A stretch of DNA of 64,000 nt from JABWCQ01 sp964587105 (GTDB taxonomy: Bacteria > Electryoneota > RPQS01). Shown here piece by piece: positions 18,361-27,084 of the stretch (positions are counted from its first letter, which is position 1; each line of letters opens with the position of its first letter). Made by a program: the position numbers and the translations under genes. The stretch spans positions 62,001-126,000 of the forward strand of contig CAZPKG010000003.1 in the NCBI GenBank assembly GCA_964587105.1, written 5' to 3'. A model generated the notes under the pieces. That model had not been told where the DNA came from. It searched no databases and saw only the letters and a program-made list of their open reading frames with translations.

Positions 18361-21081
18361 TTATTTCAGCAAAATGATTCGCTGAGCATTGCTCATGTTG
18401 TCAACAGAAACATTCAGCCAATACGATCCACTGGCCAGATTCTGGCCGTCCACTCGAACCGTATGAATCCCTGCGGGAATTTGGCGGTCGGCAATCAATT
18501 CTACCTGTCTGCCAAGTACATCATGCAAAGTGACTCGCACGCGACTTGAACGTGACAGTTCAATTTTCACGGACGATTCCGGATTGAACGGGTTGGGATA
18601 GGCCGGCGAGATTGAGAAATCGACCGGAACAGAAATTGGGTCGTCAACATCCGAAACGGCTCCAAACCACGACATCACTCTGCGTACGACTTCACGATGA
18701 TGGGCAGAACCTACGGCGCCGCACGCCGCCTCTAAGGCAAAACCGAAATAAGCGGTTTTGTATGTGGCATTGTCATAGCGTACAGCCGCGCCAAGACTAT
18801 TGCTGTTATACGTGTAGAATATCGATCCGCCATTCACCGCATTCAAAACAGAGGGGCTCTGACCTCCGTTGCCGCCGCAACCGCCGCCGATTAGGACGAG
18901 ATTCGCACCGTCTGAAATCGGGTCGCCTGCAACACCTGAAAGTTGGGTTGATCCGGCCGCGCCGCCGCTCTGCGTATGAAGGTAATCGGCATAGAATGAA
19001 CTATTGCGAACGTCGGAATCCTCATCGATTCCTTGACCTACCAACAACAACCTACCGCCGCCATTTAGATAACCCTGTAAAGCATCGCGGTCGTTCTGTG
19101 TCAACGTATTGCTTTGCTCGTTGCCACAGGCCCAAATCACATTGTCATAGTGATTCAATTCGGTAAGAGTGACCGAGCCGTCCAGCGTGGTGGAAAAATC
19201 ATCATAGTTATATCCGCCGAATGCCAGCGCCGCCCCGTAGAATCCCGCATAGGTCGCGCCGTTGTCATCGTCAACCACAAGCGTCGGAGCGCGTCCGATT
19301 CTCAATGTAGCCGTCCGTGTCAGCGTGACATTTCCTTCGAGATGGAAAACAACTTGCAGAGACGTCGTGTAGGCATAGGGAACATTGGCGCCACACGTGA
19401 CCGTGGCGGATGCATTCGTCAGTGTTTGTGTCTGCCCACCGGCGAGCGACCCGATTGTGAAGGTCGCGTTGTTCAGCGTGAGATTGGGATCCTCAGACGT
19501 GACCGTAACAGATGTGTTGGTCGCGGTGAACCAACCTTCTGTATTGCTCACGGTCAGTGACAATTGTCCCGTCTCGTTAGCTTCAAGTCGGCCATCGCCG
19601 TCGCCATCGCCGGAAATAGCTGAGGATTGAACGGTCAAGTTTGGCAACAAGGACGCCAGCGCTCTTGCCGCATCCACCCTACCCCAACCTAAGTCAGTTG
19701 AATCGTAGCCGGGGTTGAGCGGAAGAATGTCAACGGAATTTTGCAATACGATATCACGAAGCTGCCCGTTGTTCAGATCAGGAAGAATTGACCACACCAA
19801 TCCGAAGATGCCCAACGCGTTCGGGCTTGCCATCGAAGTGCCCTGTAAATTTGCGTAGCCGTCATTGATGCTTAACGACTGAACTCCTTCGCCGGGAGCA
19901 AAGCAATCCACATGCGATCCATAGTTTGAAAACCCTGAAACGTTGTCGTTGCAATTTGTTGACCCTACGCAGACGACATTTTGATAACCACACGGATACT
20001 GAATTGTGCTGACACCGTCATTTCCTGAGGCCGCACACAACAGGGCTCCGCTGGCCCAAGCCGCTTGAACTGCGTTGTTGGTCTGACTACTGAACGTCGG
20101 GCCGCCATAGGACATGTTTATCAAATCCACGCCATGTGCGACGGCCCAATTAATCGTTGCAATCGCTGCTGACGTAACAATTAACCCTTCGCCACCGGCA
20201 GGGACATACCCCGCACGGCTGGCCATAATCTTGATGTTCCAACAGACGCCGGTGACGCCAATCGAGTTGTTTCCTTGCGCGCCAATCAGTCCGAGTGTGT
20301 GCGATCCGTGGTTGCCAACGCTTTTGGTGTCATTGTCCTGCTGACTGTCACAGTCTTCACCTGGCGCACAACCGTTGATGCTCTGAATGAAGTCCCAGCC
20401 GATAAGATCGTCGACATATCCATTTCCGTCATCATCGGAGCCGTTGAGATCTTCGAGATCACCCGGATAATCATTCGCAGTAAAGGGCAACCCATCTCCA
20501 TTCACATCTTCACCGGGGTTGACCCACAAGTTGTCGTAGGCGTCCGGATGCGGCCACCAGAAACCGTTATCGACAGCAACTGCAAGCAGTTCTTCGCTTC
20601 CGGTTCCAAAATCCCACGCTTCCGGACAGCTCATTAGACGTTTGTCACATTGCTGATTCCATTGAATATCGTTGGGAATTGTATCCAGCGCGCGTAACAC
20701 AAAATCAGGTTCGGCGTCTTCCACTTCTGCGAGAGCGAGGAAGGCGTCGCGAACCTCGATTACGTCCCAGGAGTCCGGGAAGTTTATTGCCACCAATCGC
20801 GAGGCGTCCGGTGCGACAGGCATCTTGGCCAGCACGCCATCCGGCACCACACGGTAGATCCCTGTCACACCAAACCGCTCTAAGGCCGAGTTGATGTTTG
20901 CGTTATCCAGACTTAATCTGCCGTTGGTGCGTTCTTGTGTTTGAATTTCACCAACCGACGCTTTGAAGTTCACTAACAATCGTCCGGCCACCCACTCTGT
21001 GCCGTCGGAATATTGATTTCCGGCGAATACAGTCAAAGGCAGCAACATCAGCATTGCGAGAGCAATCCAGTAGCGATTCAC
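18361..21081 (-). CDS. Secreted subtilisin-like (S8) serine protease with T9SS type A sorting domain
   Basis: A signal peptide (YWIALAMLMLLPLTVFAG) is followed by a propeptide-like stretch and an S8 catalytic domain. With the GTG start at 21081 (906 aa, GGGA ribosome binding site 7 bases upstream) the triad is about Asp171 (VAVDNG), His258 (NHGSH) and Ser416 (GTSMASP), with oxyanion Asn in SGND. The Asp and His motifs depart from the canonical DTG and HGTH. Asp/Gly/Asn-rich insertions (DVNGDG, GSDDDGNG) look calcium-binding. The C-terminal half has beta domains, then a sorting domain beginning at AYPNPFNPESS and ending in LLK, predicted to direct type IX secretion. It is a tandem paralogue of the next gene upstream, 57 bases away. 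Confidence 0.9.
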   Translation of the reverse strand: MNRYWIALAMLMLLPLTVFAGNQYSDGTEWVAGRLLVNFKASVGEIQTQERTNGRLSLDNANINSALERFGVTGIYRVVPDGVLAKMPVAPDASRLVAINFPDSWDVIEVRDAFLALAEVEDAEPDFVLRALDTIPNDIQWNQQCDKRLMSCPEAWDFGTGSEELLAVAVDNGFWWPHPDAYDNLWVNPGEDVNGDGLPFTANDYPGDLEDLNGSDDDGNGYVDDLIGWDFIQSINGCAPGEDCDSQQDNDTKSVGNHGSHTLGLIGAQGNNSIGVTGVCWNIKIMASRAGYVPAGGEGLIVTSAAIATINWAVAHGVDLINMSYGGPTFSSQTNNAVQAAWASGALLCAASGNDGVSTIQYPCGYQNVVCVGSTNCNDNVSGFSNYGSHVDCFAPGEGVQSLSINDGYANLQGTSMASPNALGIFGLVWSILPDLNNGQLRDIVLQNSVDILPLNPGYDSTDLGWGRVDAARALASLLPNLTVQSSAISGDGDGDGRLEANETGQLSLTVSNTEGWFTATNTSVTVTSEDPNLTLNNATFTIGSLAGGQTQTLTNASATVTCGANVPYAYTTSLQVVFHLEGNVTLTRTATLRIGRAPTLVVDDDNGATYAGFYGAALAFGGYNYDDFSTTLDGSVTLTELNHYDNVIWACGNEQSNTLTQNDRDALQGYLNGGGRLLLVGQGIDEDSDVRNSSFYADYLHTQSGGAAGSTQLSGVAGDPISDGANLVLIGGGCGGNGGQSPSVLNAVNGGSIFYTYNSNSLGAAVRYDNATYKTAYFGFALEAACGAVGSAHHREVVRRVMSWFGAVSDVDDPISVPVDFSISPAYPNPFNPESSVKIELSRSSRVRVTLHDVLGRQVELIADRQIPAGIHTVRVDGQNLASGSYWLNVSVDNMSNAQRIILLK

Positions 21082-21138
21082 AGTAGTTCCCTTTCGTCCT
21101 CTTTGATCCCCGGGGAAAAGATCCAAGATTATCGTTGC

Positions 21139-23880
21139 CTACTTCAGCAAAACCATCTTCGCCGACTGAGCGAATCCGGTACCGGCCAATCGCGCGAAAT
21201 AGACACCGCTTGCGAGATTTGAGCCATCAAAACGCACGCTGTGCAAGCCGGGCTGCATAACGTCGTTCACCAATTCAGATACAAGGCGGCCCTGAACGTC
21301 ATACACATTCAGTGTGACTTTGGTGGCCGCGCTAAGTTCAAAGCGAATTTCACTTGAGGGGTTGAACGGGTTGGGGTAGTTGCCCAACAGTTTCATCGAC
21401 GACGGCACCTCGACCGGCAGCGGATCATCGATACCCAGCGGCACCGCCCACCAATCCATCACGCGATCTAACACAACTGAGAAGTGGCTTGTACCGGCCA
21501 ATCCACAAGCAGCTTCAAGTGAGAATGCAAAGAAAATCGTTTTATAGGCGCCGTCATACATCACCGCGCCCGTGCCACCAACATTTGTGTATTCAAACGC
21601 AGCGACGCCGCCGTTTGTCGCGAGAATCTTGTCCGGGCCGATCGAGCCGTTATTCGCACAACTTCCGCCTTGGAGCAGGAGATTCAGATCACTAAACATG
21701 GAGTTACCGGATGCGCCGCGCACCACGCGATCACCGGCGGCGTCTCCGTCGGTAGCCGAATGCAGATAATCGTTGAAAAACGCATTGCCCGAAAGATCAT
21801 TGCGAACTCCCTGACCGCTCAACAACAGCTTGCCGCCACTGTTCAAGTAGGCTTCGAGAGCGGCGCGATCGGTGTCGATCAGCGTGTTTGAGGCTTCGTT
21901 TCCGCACTCCCAAATGACACCCTGATATTCAGACAGCTCATGTGCCGAAACTGTTCCATCAAGTGAATTGGTCCACATGTCGGGATTTGCGCCCATGTCC
22001 GACAACTCGTCAAATGTGAAGCGCTGATAGTTGCCCGCGCCGTCGTCGTCCACGACAAGCACGCGGCCACGACCGACGCGCATGGTATAGGTAACGGTTC
22101 TACTAAATCCTTCTGCAGATGTAATATCAACATCCAGCGTGACCCAAATGCCGTCAGGAATCGAACCGGCTGTGAGCGTAACGCTCACGGTTTGGGATTG
22201 ACCGTGAGCAAGATTGGCGATATTCTGTGAACCGTTTGTAACAGTCACCGAAGGATCGCTTGAGGTAACATTCAATTGGACGTTTGAGGCATCAGCCCAA
22301 TCAACATCATTGTGAATTTCGAGGGCCAAAGAGCCGGACTCGCCACTTTCAAGACGACCATCGCTGTCGCCCGTATTGTCGGTCAATTCGCTTGAGGTCA
22401 CAGAAATGCTCGGCAACAGCATCGACGCAGCACGTTCAACATCCACACGGCCTGCGCCAAGCAAACCGACATAGTTCGGGTTCTGGGTGTCAATGTTTTG
22501 CGCGGAGACGAACATCAAATCGCGAATAGACGCATTTGTAAAATCAGGGAACAAAGCCCACAGCAGGGCTGCGGCGCCAGCGGCATTCGGAGAGGCCATT
22601 GACGTACCGTCCCAAGCCTGATAGCCGCCGTCACGAACGGTGCTCATAATGCCGACGCCCGGCGCGGAGATGTCTGTCCACGCGCCGTAGTTTGAGAAGC
22701 TCGCGCGGCGATCGTTGCTATCGGTGGCGTTGACACCGATCACGTCATTGTAACCGCCGGGGTACTGAATACTACTGGAATTATCGTTGCCGGTTGCGCC
22801 GAACAACAAGAGTCCGGCCTGCCACGCCGCCACGGTCGCTTGCTGAGCCACGTTGGAAAAACCGGGGCCGCCGTAGGACATGTTGATTATATCTGCGCCG
22901 TTGGCGACCGCATAATAACTACCCGGAACAGTAGCCGATTGCGGCATGTAGCCCTGATTGTCACTGGCCAAATAGCCGCAGCGCAGGGCCATGAGCTTGC
23001 CAACCCAAGAGAATCCGGCAATGCCGATATCATTGTTGCCTTGAGCAACCATGATCCCGCCAACGTGCGTGCCGTGAGATTCCAAACCGTAGGTGTCGTT
23101 GTCCTGCTGGTTGTCGCAGTCTTCACCACCCGCACATCCGCCAATAGACTGAATGAAATCCCATCCCAAAAAGTCATCGGGATAGCCATTGCCATCGTCG
23201 TCGGCGCCGTTTAGATCGTCAATATCACCGGGGTAGTCAGTATCCCAGAACGGGTCTTGGTCTCCATCAACATCCTCGCCCGGATTTACCCAGAGAATAT
23301 CGCGGAGGTCAGGATGCCGCCAATCCACACCAGTATCGAGACCTGCACAAATGACATTGGAGTCGCCGGTGGTCAAGTCCCAAACAGCAGGCGCACCCAT
23401 GATGTTCTTGTCATACTGACTATTCCAGCGGTCATCGTTCGGCGTGCGGGACAAACGTTGTAATACGTCCGGTTCGGCGTACATCACATATTGCGATTGA
23501 AGCATGGCGTCGAGAAACGCCATGACGGGATACTCGCTGCGAAACTCGAGGTAATAGGTTCTGTAGGCTTCCGGGCTTGCCGTCGGAACTTTGTCCAGAA
23601 TTGCGTCTGGAATCAAGCGGACCATCTTGGAACACTCAAATTCCTGCAAGATCGCATCTACTTCAGGAATTCCGATTTCAACAACGCCTCCGTCGCCAAA
23701 TCTCGGCGCGAGATTCGATCCGGCTTCCGAGAACACAATGAGCGCCTTGCCGTTGAGGTAATCAACACCCTGCCAACGTTCAAGCGAACCGGCGGTTGCA
23801 ATTGAAATCATCCCCAGTGCCATTATGAGCAATCCAATAAGTCGCAGCTTCATCCACCTACTCCAAGGTTTGCGGGCCAT
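21139..23880 (-). CDS. Secreted subtilisin-like (S8) serine protease with T9SS type A sorting domain (second copy)
   Basis: A 913-aa paralogue of the neighbouring protease with the same architecture: signal peptide (LIGLLIMALGMISIATAG), propeptide region, S8 domain, a beta region sharing the VVDDD and WECGNEASNTL blocks, and a C-terminal sorting domain from YPNPFNPSSE to VLLK. The triad is canonical: Asp182 (LDTGVD), His269 (SHGTHVGG), Ser427 (GTSMASP), with the SGN-type oxyanion seen as ATGND. The ATG at 23880 has an AGGAG site 10 bases upstream. It is the first gene of a two-gene unit. Predicted to be exported to the cell surface or medium; its substrate is unknown. Confidence 0.92.
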   Translation of the reverse strand: MARKPWSRWMKLRLIGLLIMALGMISIATAGSLERWQGVDYLNGKALIVFSEAGSNLAPRFGDGGVVEIGIPEVDAILQEFECSKMVRLIPDAILDKVPTASPEAYRTYYLEFRSEYPVMAFLDAMLQSQYVMYAEPDVLQRLSRTPNDDRWNSQYDKNIMGAPAVWDLTTGDSNVICAGLDTGVDWRHPDLRDILWVNPGEDVDGDQDPFWDTDYPGDIDDLNGADDDGNGYPDDFLGWDFIQSIGGCAGGEDCDNQQDNDTYGLESHGTHVGGIMVAQGNNDIGIAGFSWVGKLMALRCGYLASDNQGYMPQSATVPGSYYAVANGADIINMSYGGPGFSNVAQQATVAAWQAGLLLFGATGNDNSSSIQYPGGYNDVIGVNATDSNDRRASFSNYGAWTDISAPGVGIMSTVRDGGYQAWDGTSMASPNAAGAAALLWALFPDFTNASIRDLMFVSAQNIDTQNPNYVGLLGAGRVDVERAASMLLPSISVTSSELTDNTGDSDGRLESGESGSLALEIHNDVDWADASNVQLNVTSSDPSVTVTNGSQNIANLAHGQSQTVSVTLTAGSIPDGIWVTLDVDITSAEGFSRTVTYTMRVGRGRVLVVDDDGAGNYQRFTFDELSDMGANPDMWTNSLDGTVSAHELSEYQGVIWECGNEASNTLIDTDRAALEAYLNSGGKLLLSGQGVRNDLSGNAFFNDYLHSATDGDAAGDRVVRGASGNSMFSDLNLLLQGGSCANNGSIGPDKILATNGGVAAFEYTNVGGTGAVMYDGAYKTIFFAFSLEAACGLAGTSHFSVVLDRVMDWWAVPLGIDDPLPVEVPSSMKLLGNYPNPFNPSSEIRFELSAATKVTLNVYDVQGRLVSELVNDVMQPGLHSVRFDGSNLASGVYFARLAGTGFAQSAKMVLLK

Positions 23881-23952
23881 GCAAATTCGCTCCTGTCGGG
23901 ACCCTCGCAGGCAGGAACGGAGAACTACATCTCGTCTAAGTTATGAACAATA

Positions 23953-23991
23953 AAGCTAACCATACCATGCAAGAAAGTCAATGTTTACATT
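23953..23991 (-). promoter_or_regulatory. Candidate promoter and overlapping palindrome upstream of the S8 protease pair
   Basis: On the - strand TTGACT (23976-23981) lies 17 bases before TAGCTT (23953-23958), a good -35 with a weak -10. A palindrome AATGT-TT-ACATT (23980-23991) overlaps the -35 edge and could be an operator. The stretch 23881-24045 holds no gene. The evidence is weak: the -10 matches the consensus at only half its positions. Confidence 0.35.
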
Positions 23992-24045
23992 AACTTTCCG
24001 CATAACACAGGCCAACGAAAAGAGTCCACTTAAGTAAAATAAAAA

Positions 24046-24075
24046 CAAAAAATAAGCCCCAGTTGTGGGGCTTAT
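24046..24075 (-). terminator. Terminator downstream of pilQ
   Basis: A 9-bp stem ATAAGCCCC (24052-24060) with GGGGCTTAT (24067-24075), loop AGTTGT. On the - strand the stem is followed by a T-rich run. It closes the long pilus operon whose last gene is pilQ. Confidence 0.85.
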
Positions 24076-24151
24076 CATAGCGCAAATCATGCATTATCAT
24101 GTGCAAACGCTGTGGCCGTCCTCTTGGACTCTGCGACTTCAGGGGCAGAAC

Positions 24152-25384
24152 TTATTTCTTCGCCATCTCCGCAGGAATCACGTGCGGGGTCACGAAGACA
24201 AGAATTTCTGACTTGTCTGAGGTCTCCACTTCGTAATCAAACAGGCGACCAAACAGCGGGATGGCATGAAGCAACGGAACGCGGCGGTTGAGCGTGCCTT
24301 CCTTGGACCGGATCACTCCGCCAATGACAACCGTCTCACCGTCTTTGACCAGCAGAGTGGTTTTGACTTCTGAAGTCAGAATGATAATACCACCCGAAAC
24401 CGTCGCCTCGCCGGACAAATCCGCGACTTCCGGATTGAGTTGCATCAGCACTTCATTGTTTGGATTGATGTGCGGAGTCACATTGAGTTTCACCGCAACA
24501 TCGTAAAATTCGGTCACGATATTTCCCGATTCATCCAGGCGGTTGATCGGAATACGCTTGCCCGACGTGATGCTCGCTGATTCGTTGTCATTGATCAAGA
24601 CCGAAGGTTGTGACAACACCTCTGCCGCATTATCCTCTTCCAAGGCCGACAATGTAGCGGCCATGTTTACGCCATTTTGCAACTTACCAAACGTAAACGA
24701 ACCTGTCGGCTGCGAGACTCCGAGATCAACGTTAGCACCGGCCTTGGTGTTAGCGATCGGGCTTTCGAGATTCCCAATTCCCCACGCGACGCCCAACTCT
24801 TGACTCCGTGAGGCATCAACCTGCACAATCTTGGCTTCAACAAGGACCTGTGCCGTGGGCTGGTCCAATTGATCGACAATACTGTTCATCGATTCGATTA
24901 CCAGAGGAATATCCGTAATGATCAGAGTGTTCGCCCGTGTATCCGATTCAATCTTGCCGCGCTCAGTCAGAAGCTTGGTCAGTGTTTTCTTCAATGTTTC
25001 AGCGCGCGCATAACGAATTCTATAAATATTCGTTGACAGAGCTTCGAGTTGTGCGGCGCTGGCAATGTCTTTATGCGTGGTGACGCGAATTACGCCCTTT
25101 TCTTCAACGGCCACAAAGTCGTTGATACGCAGCACGTTGTCGAGCGCCTCGCGCCACGGCACGTTGTTCAAGAGCACGGTCACAGGTCCGGTGACTTCAG
25201 ACCCTGCGACGATGTTCGTGCCTGAAAATTCCGCTATGCTGCGCAGCACCGAACGGATATCCGCTTGCTCGACGTTCATCGAGATGCGGCGTTCATATCC
25301 CGCGCCGTCCGAAGTTTTTTGCGCCAAAGCCGGTGAGCAGACCAGCATTGACAACAGAATGATTACTATCCAAATCCGCTGCAT
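24152..25384 (-). CDS. pilQ: Type IV pilus secretin PilQ (short form)
   Basis: An outer-membrane secretin forming the pore for the pilus. A signal peptide (LLSMLVCSPALA) precedes an STN/N0-like domain (about 35-105), one N1-type secretin domain (about 118-180) and the beta-barrel secretin domain (about 230-405) with the signature VPLLHAIPLFGRLF. At 410 aa it is much shorter than proteobacterial PilQ (about 700 aa) because the N-terminal AMIN peptidoglycan-binding repeats are absent. It is the last gene of the pilM-N-O-P-Q string and is followed by a terminator. Confidence 0.92.
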   Translation of the reverse strand: MQRIWIVIILLSMLVCSPALAQKTSDGAGYERRISMNVEQADIRSVLRSIAEFSGTNIVAGSEVTGPVTVLLNNVPWREALDNVLRINDFVAVEEKGVIRVTTHKDIASAAQLEALSTNIYRIRYARAETLKKTLTKLLTERGKIESDTRANTLIITDIPLVIESMNSIVDQLDQPTAQVLVEAKIVQVDASRSQELGVAWGIGNLESPIANTKAGANVDLGVSQPTGSFTFGKLQNGVNMAATLSALEEDNAAEVLSQPSVLINDNESASITSGKRIPINRLDESGNIVTEFYDVAVKLNVTPHINPNNEVLMQLNPEVADLSGEATVSGGIIILTSEVKTTLLVKDGETVVIGGVIRSKEGTLNRRVPLLHAIPLFGRLFDYEVETSDKSEILVFVTPHVIPAEMAKK

Positions 25385-25428
25385 GTTTGCACCTTTACGC
25401 TTATTCGCCGGAGCGGACTCCGGTCTTA

Positions 25429-25998
25429 TTATCCTTGAACTTTTAACGTGATGCGAGAGTAGTCGCCGAATTCGGTTACTTCAAATACGGCTTCCGTTTG
25501 ACCGACGTACAACACTTTACCGCTGTAGATCGCATCGTTTTCACGCAGGAAGAAGCTCTTGCCTTCTTTGTCGCGCACCATTGCGAGATATTTTCCGTCC
25601 GACCAAACTACGCCTGTGAGAACGGCTTCTTCAAGCTTCAACAGATCGGTTTTGATTTCGCCTTCCTTCTTCTCGTCGCTCACAAGAGCGCGGAACGGAT
25701 CACGCAAATCAGACGCTTCGTAATAGACCGGTTCGTGGCGCTTGAATACCAGGGTTTCAAGTTTCACGCGCCGAACTCCACCGTTGCTCTGAGTCCTTAA
25801 TTCATCGGGCAGAACATTCAGCGAGTCAAGGCCTTCAGTCATCGTTGAGAGCGTTTCACCCTCACGTTTCAAAGCTGTGCCTTCCTGCGCTTGAGGTTCT
25901 TGAGTCGCGAGTTTCTTGCGCTTAACAGGATTGTCTTCTTGAGCGAACGCCGCACTGAAGAGCAAAATGACGACAAGTAGCAGAGGTGCTTTCTTCAT
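25429..25998 (-). CDS. pilP: Type IV pilus assembly protein PilP-like
   Basis: A 189-aa periplasmic protein with a signal peptide (LLLVVILLFSAAFAQ), a flexible charged stretch, and a C-terminal PilP-like beta domain introduced by LRDPFRALV (the family's DPF motif) and ending in SRITLKVQG. PilP links the inner-membrane PilNO subcomplex to PilQ. Unlike classical PilP it has no lipobox cysteine after the signal peptide, so it is probably soluble. The start overlaps the pilO stop by one base. Confidence 0.85.
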   Translation of the reverse strand: MKKAPLLLVVILLFSAAFAQEDNPVKRKKLATQEPQAQEGTALKREGETLSTMTEGLDSLNVLPDELRTQSNGGVRRVKLETLVFKRHEPVYYEASDLRDPFRALVSDEKKEGEIKTDLLKLEEAVLTGVVWSDGKYLAMVRDKEGKSFFLRENDAIYSGKVLYVGQTEAVFEVTEFGDYSRITLKVQG

Positions 25999-26639
25999 TA
26001 TGCGCCCTCCTCGGTGTTCTTCCGCGACTTCTTGCCCTTCTTGTCGTCTTCTTTCGGAGTCACTTCTACGGGTGAACCGAGTTCCTTAAAGACATAGATT
26101 GTCGCGAGAAACTCCGCTTCAACCGTATTGGGGCTGCGGCCTTTGCTTGGCCTGTAAGTCGTCAAGCGCATGTTACGAACATTGACAATTCGCTCGAGCC
26201 CTGCGATGCTTGATACAAATCGTCCGAGGTCGTGAAACTGCGAAAGGGTACGAATTTGTATTGGATACTCCCAATAGTACGGCTGCTCGACAGCTTCCAT
26301 CGGTCTGAAGAGCATGAAATTCACGTTGCGCCGGCTACCCTCTTCAGAAATGTTTTTCAGCAACGCATCCATTTCCTGTTGAGTAGGCAAGAGAGTGATT
26401 GCAATGTCCCAGCTTTCCATTAGTCGGGCATAATCTTCCTGCACCGTCTGGAAATTTGCGGCAACGCGCTTACCCTTGGCAAGCAACTCTTGCTCTTCAG
26501 CAATGTTTCGTTCCAGCAATGCAGACTTGTCTTGGCGCGGGAAATACACGAAATTCGCGTATGCGTACACGGCGCCAAACAAGAGGAACAGAACAATCAG
26601 AGCTTTTTGCGTGCTCGGACTGCGAAGATTTATTGACAT
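25998..26639 (-). CDS. pilO: Type IV pilus inner-membrane protein PilO
   Basis: A 213-aa bitopic protein with a short cytoplasmic tail, one membrane helix (about residues 12-31, ALIVLFLLFGAVYAYANFVYF), a periplasmic coiled coil and a ferredoxin-like domain (LPTQQEMDALLKNISEEG and QFHDLGRFVSSIAGLERI are typical PilO segments). It pairs with the PilN part of the upstream fusion to form the alignment complex. The C-terminal tail is lysine-rich. It overlaps pilP by one base and is separated from the upstream lipoprotein gene by 9 bases. Confidence 0.9.
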   Translation of the reverse strand: MSINLRSPSTQKALIVLFLLFGAVYAYANFVYFPRQDKSALLERNIAEEQELLAKGKRVAANFQTVQEDYARLMESWDIAITLLPTQQEMDALLKNISEEGSRRNVNFMLFRPMEAVEQPYYWEYPIQIRTLSQFHDLGRFVSSIAGLERIVNVRNMRLTTYRPSKGRSPNTVEAEFLATIYVFKELGSPVEVTPKEDDKKGKKSRKNTEEGA

Positions 26640-26648
26640 AGCTTCGTC

Positions 26649-27056
26649 CTATTGGTTCAAGTATCGCGGCGGCATCGTAAACGTCGATCCGGGCGACAGC
26701 GTGATTCCGCCGGTTGAGACGCCAACGGGCGCGTCATTATAGAAATACTGAATTGAAAAGTCAGCGACATAAATGTAATCGCCTGTGTCTTCATTTGATC
26801 CGAGGAACATATAACCTTCGAAATAGCCGTTCTCGTCCGTTTCAAACCAACGATCCGGCCCGTTGTACGGATTTTCCGAATTGACGTCGCTCTCGATAAT
26901 CACCTTCACACCCTGCACTCCGGTCGGGTCACTGTGCGAGCGATACACATACCCCGATACCTTCGCGGAGCTGTTGTCCTCGTCGATGCCTTGTTCGCAT
27001 GACATAGACAGTCCGCCGACAATCATGGTGATGATCACCCAAATTACGTTCCGCAT
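26649..27056 (-). CDS. Small lipoprotein with a transthyretin-like or CarboxypepD regulatory-like domain
   Basis: Starting at the ATG at 27056 (135 aa), which has a strong AGGAGG site 5 bases upstream; a longer frame upstream lacks support. The signal ends in a lipobox-like segment GGLSMSC, predicting an outer- or inner-membrane lipoprotein. The mature part begins with an acidic linker and a beta-sandwich pattern (VSGYVYRS, GVQGVKVIIES, FETDENGYFEGYM) like carboxypeptidase regulatory-like domains. It lies inside the pilMN-O-P-Q string, where no such gene is usual, so a pilus-related role is plausible but unproven. Confidence 0.75.
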   Translation of the reverse strand: MRNVIWVIITMIVGGLSMSCEQGIDEDNSSAKVSGYVYRSHSDPTGVQGVKVIIESDVNSENPYNGPDRWFETDENGYFEGYMFLGSNEDTGDYIYVADFSIQYFYNDAPVGVSTGGITLSPGSTFTMPPRYLNQ

Positions 27057-27084
27057 GGAACCTCCTGCCGCGTCTATTTTCATT

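Noticed and set aside
18612..19166. 184-aa ORF on the + strand within the first S8 protease gene
   Set aside because: Antisense shadow of a clear protease and sorting-domain gene; Arg/Cys/His-rich composition typical of a spurious frame.
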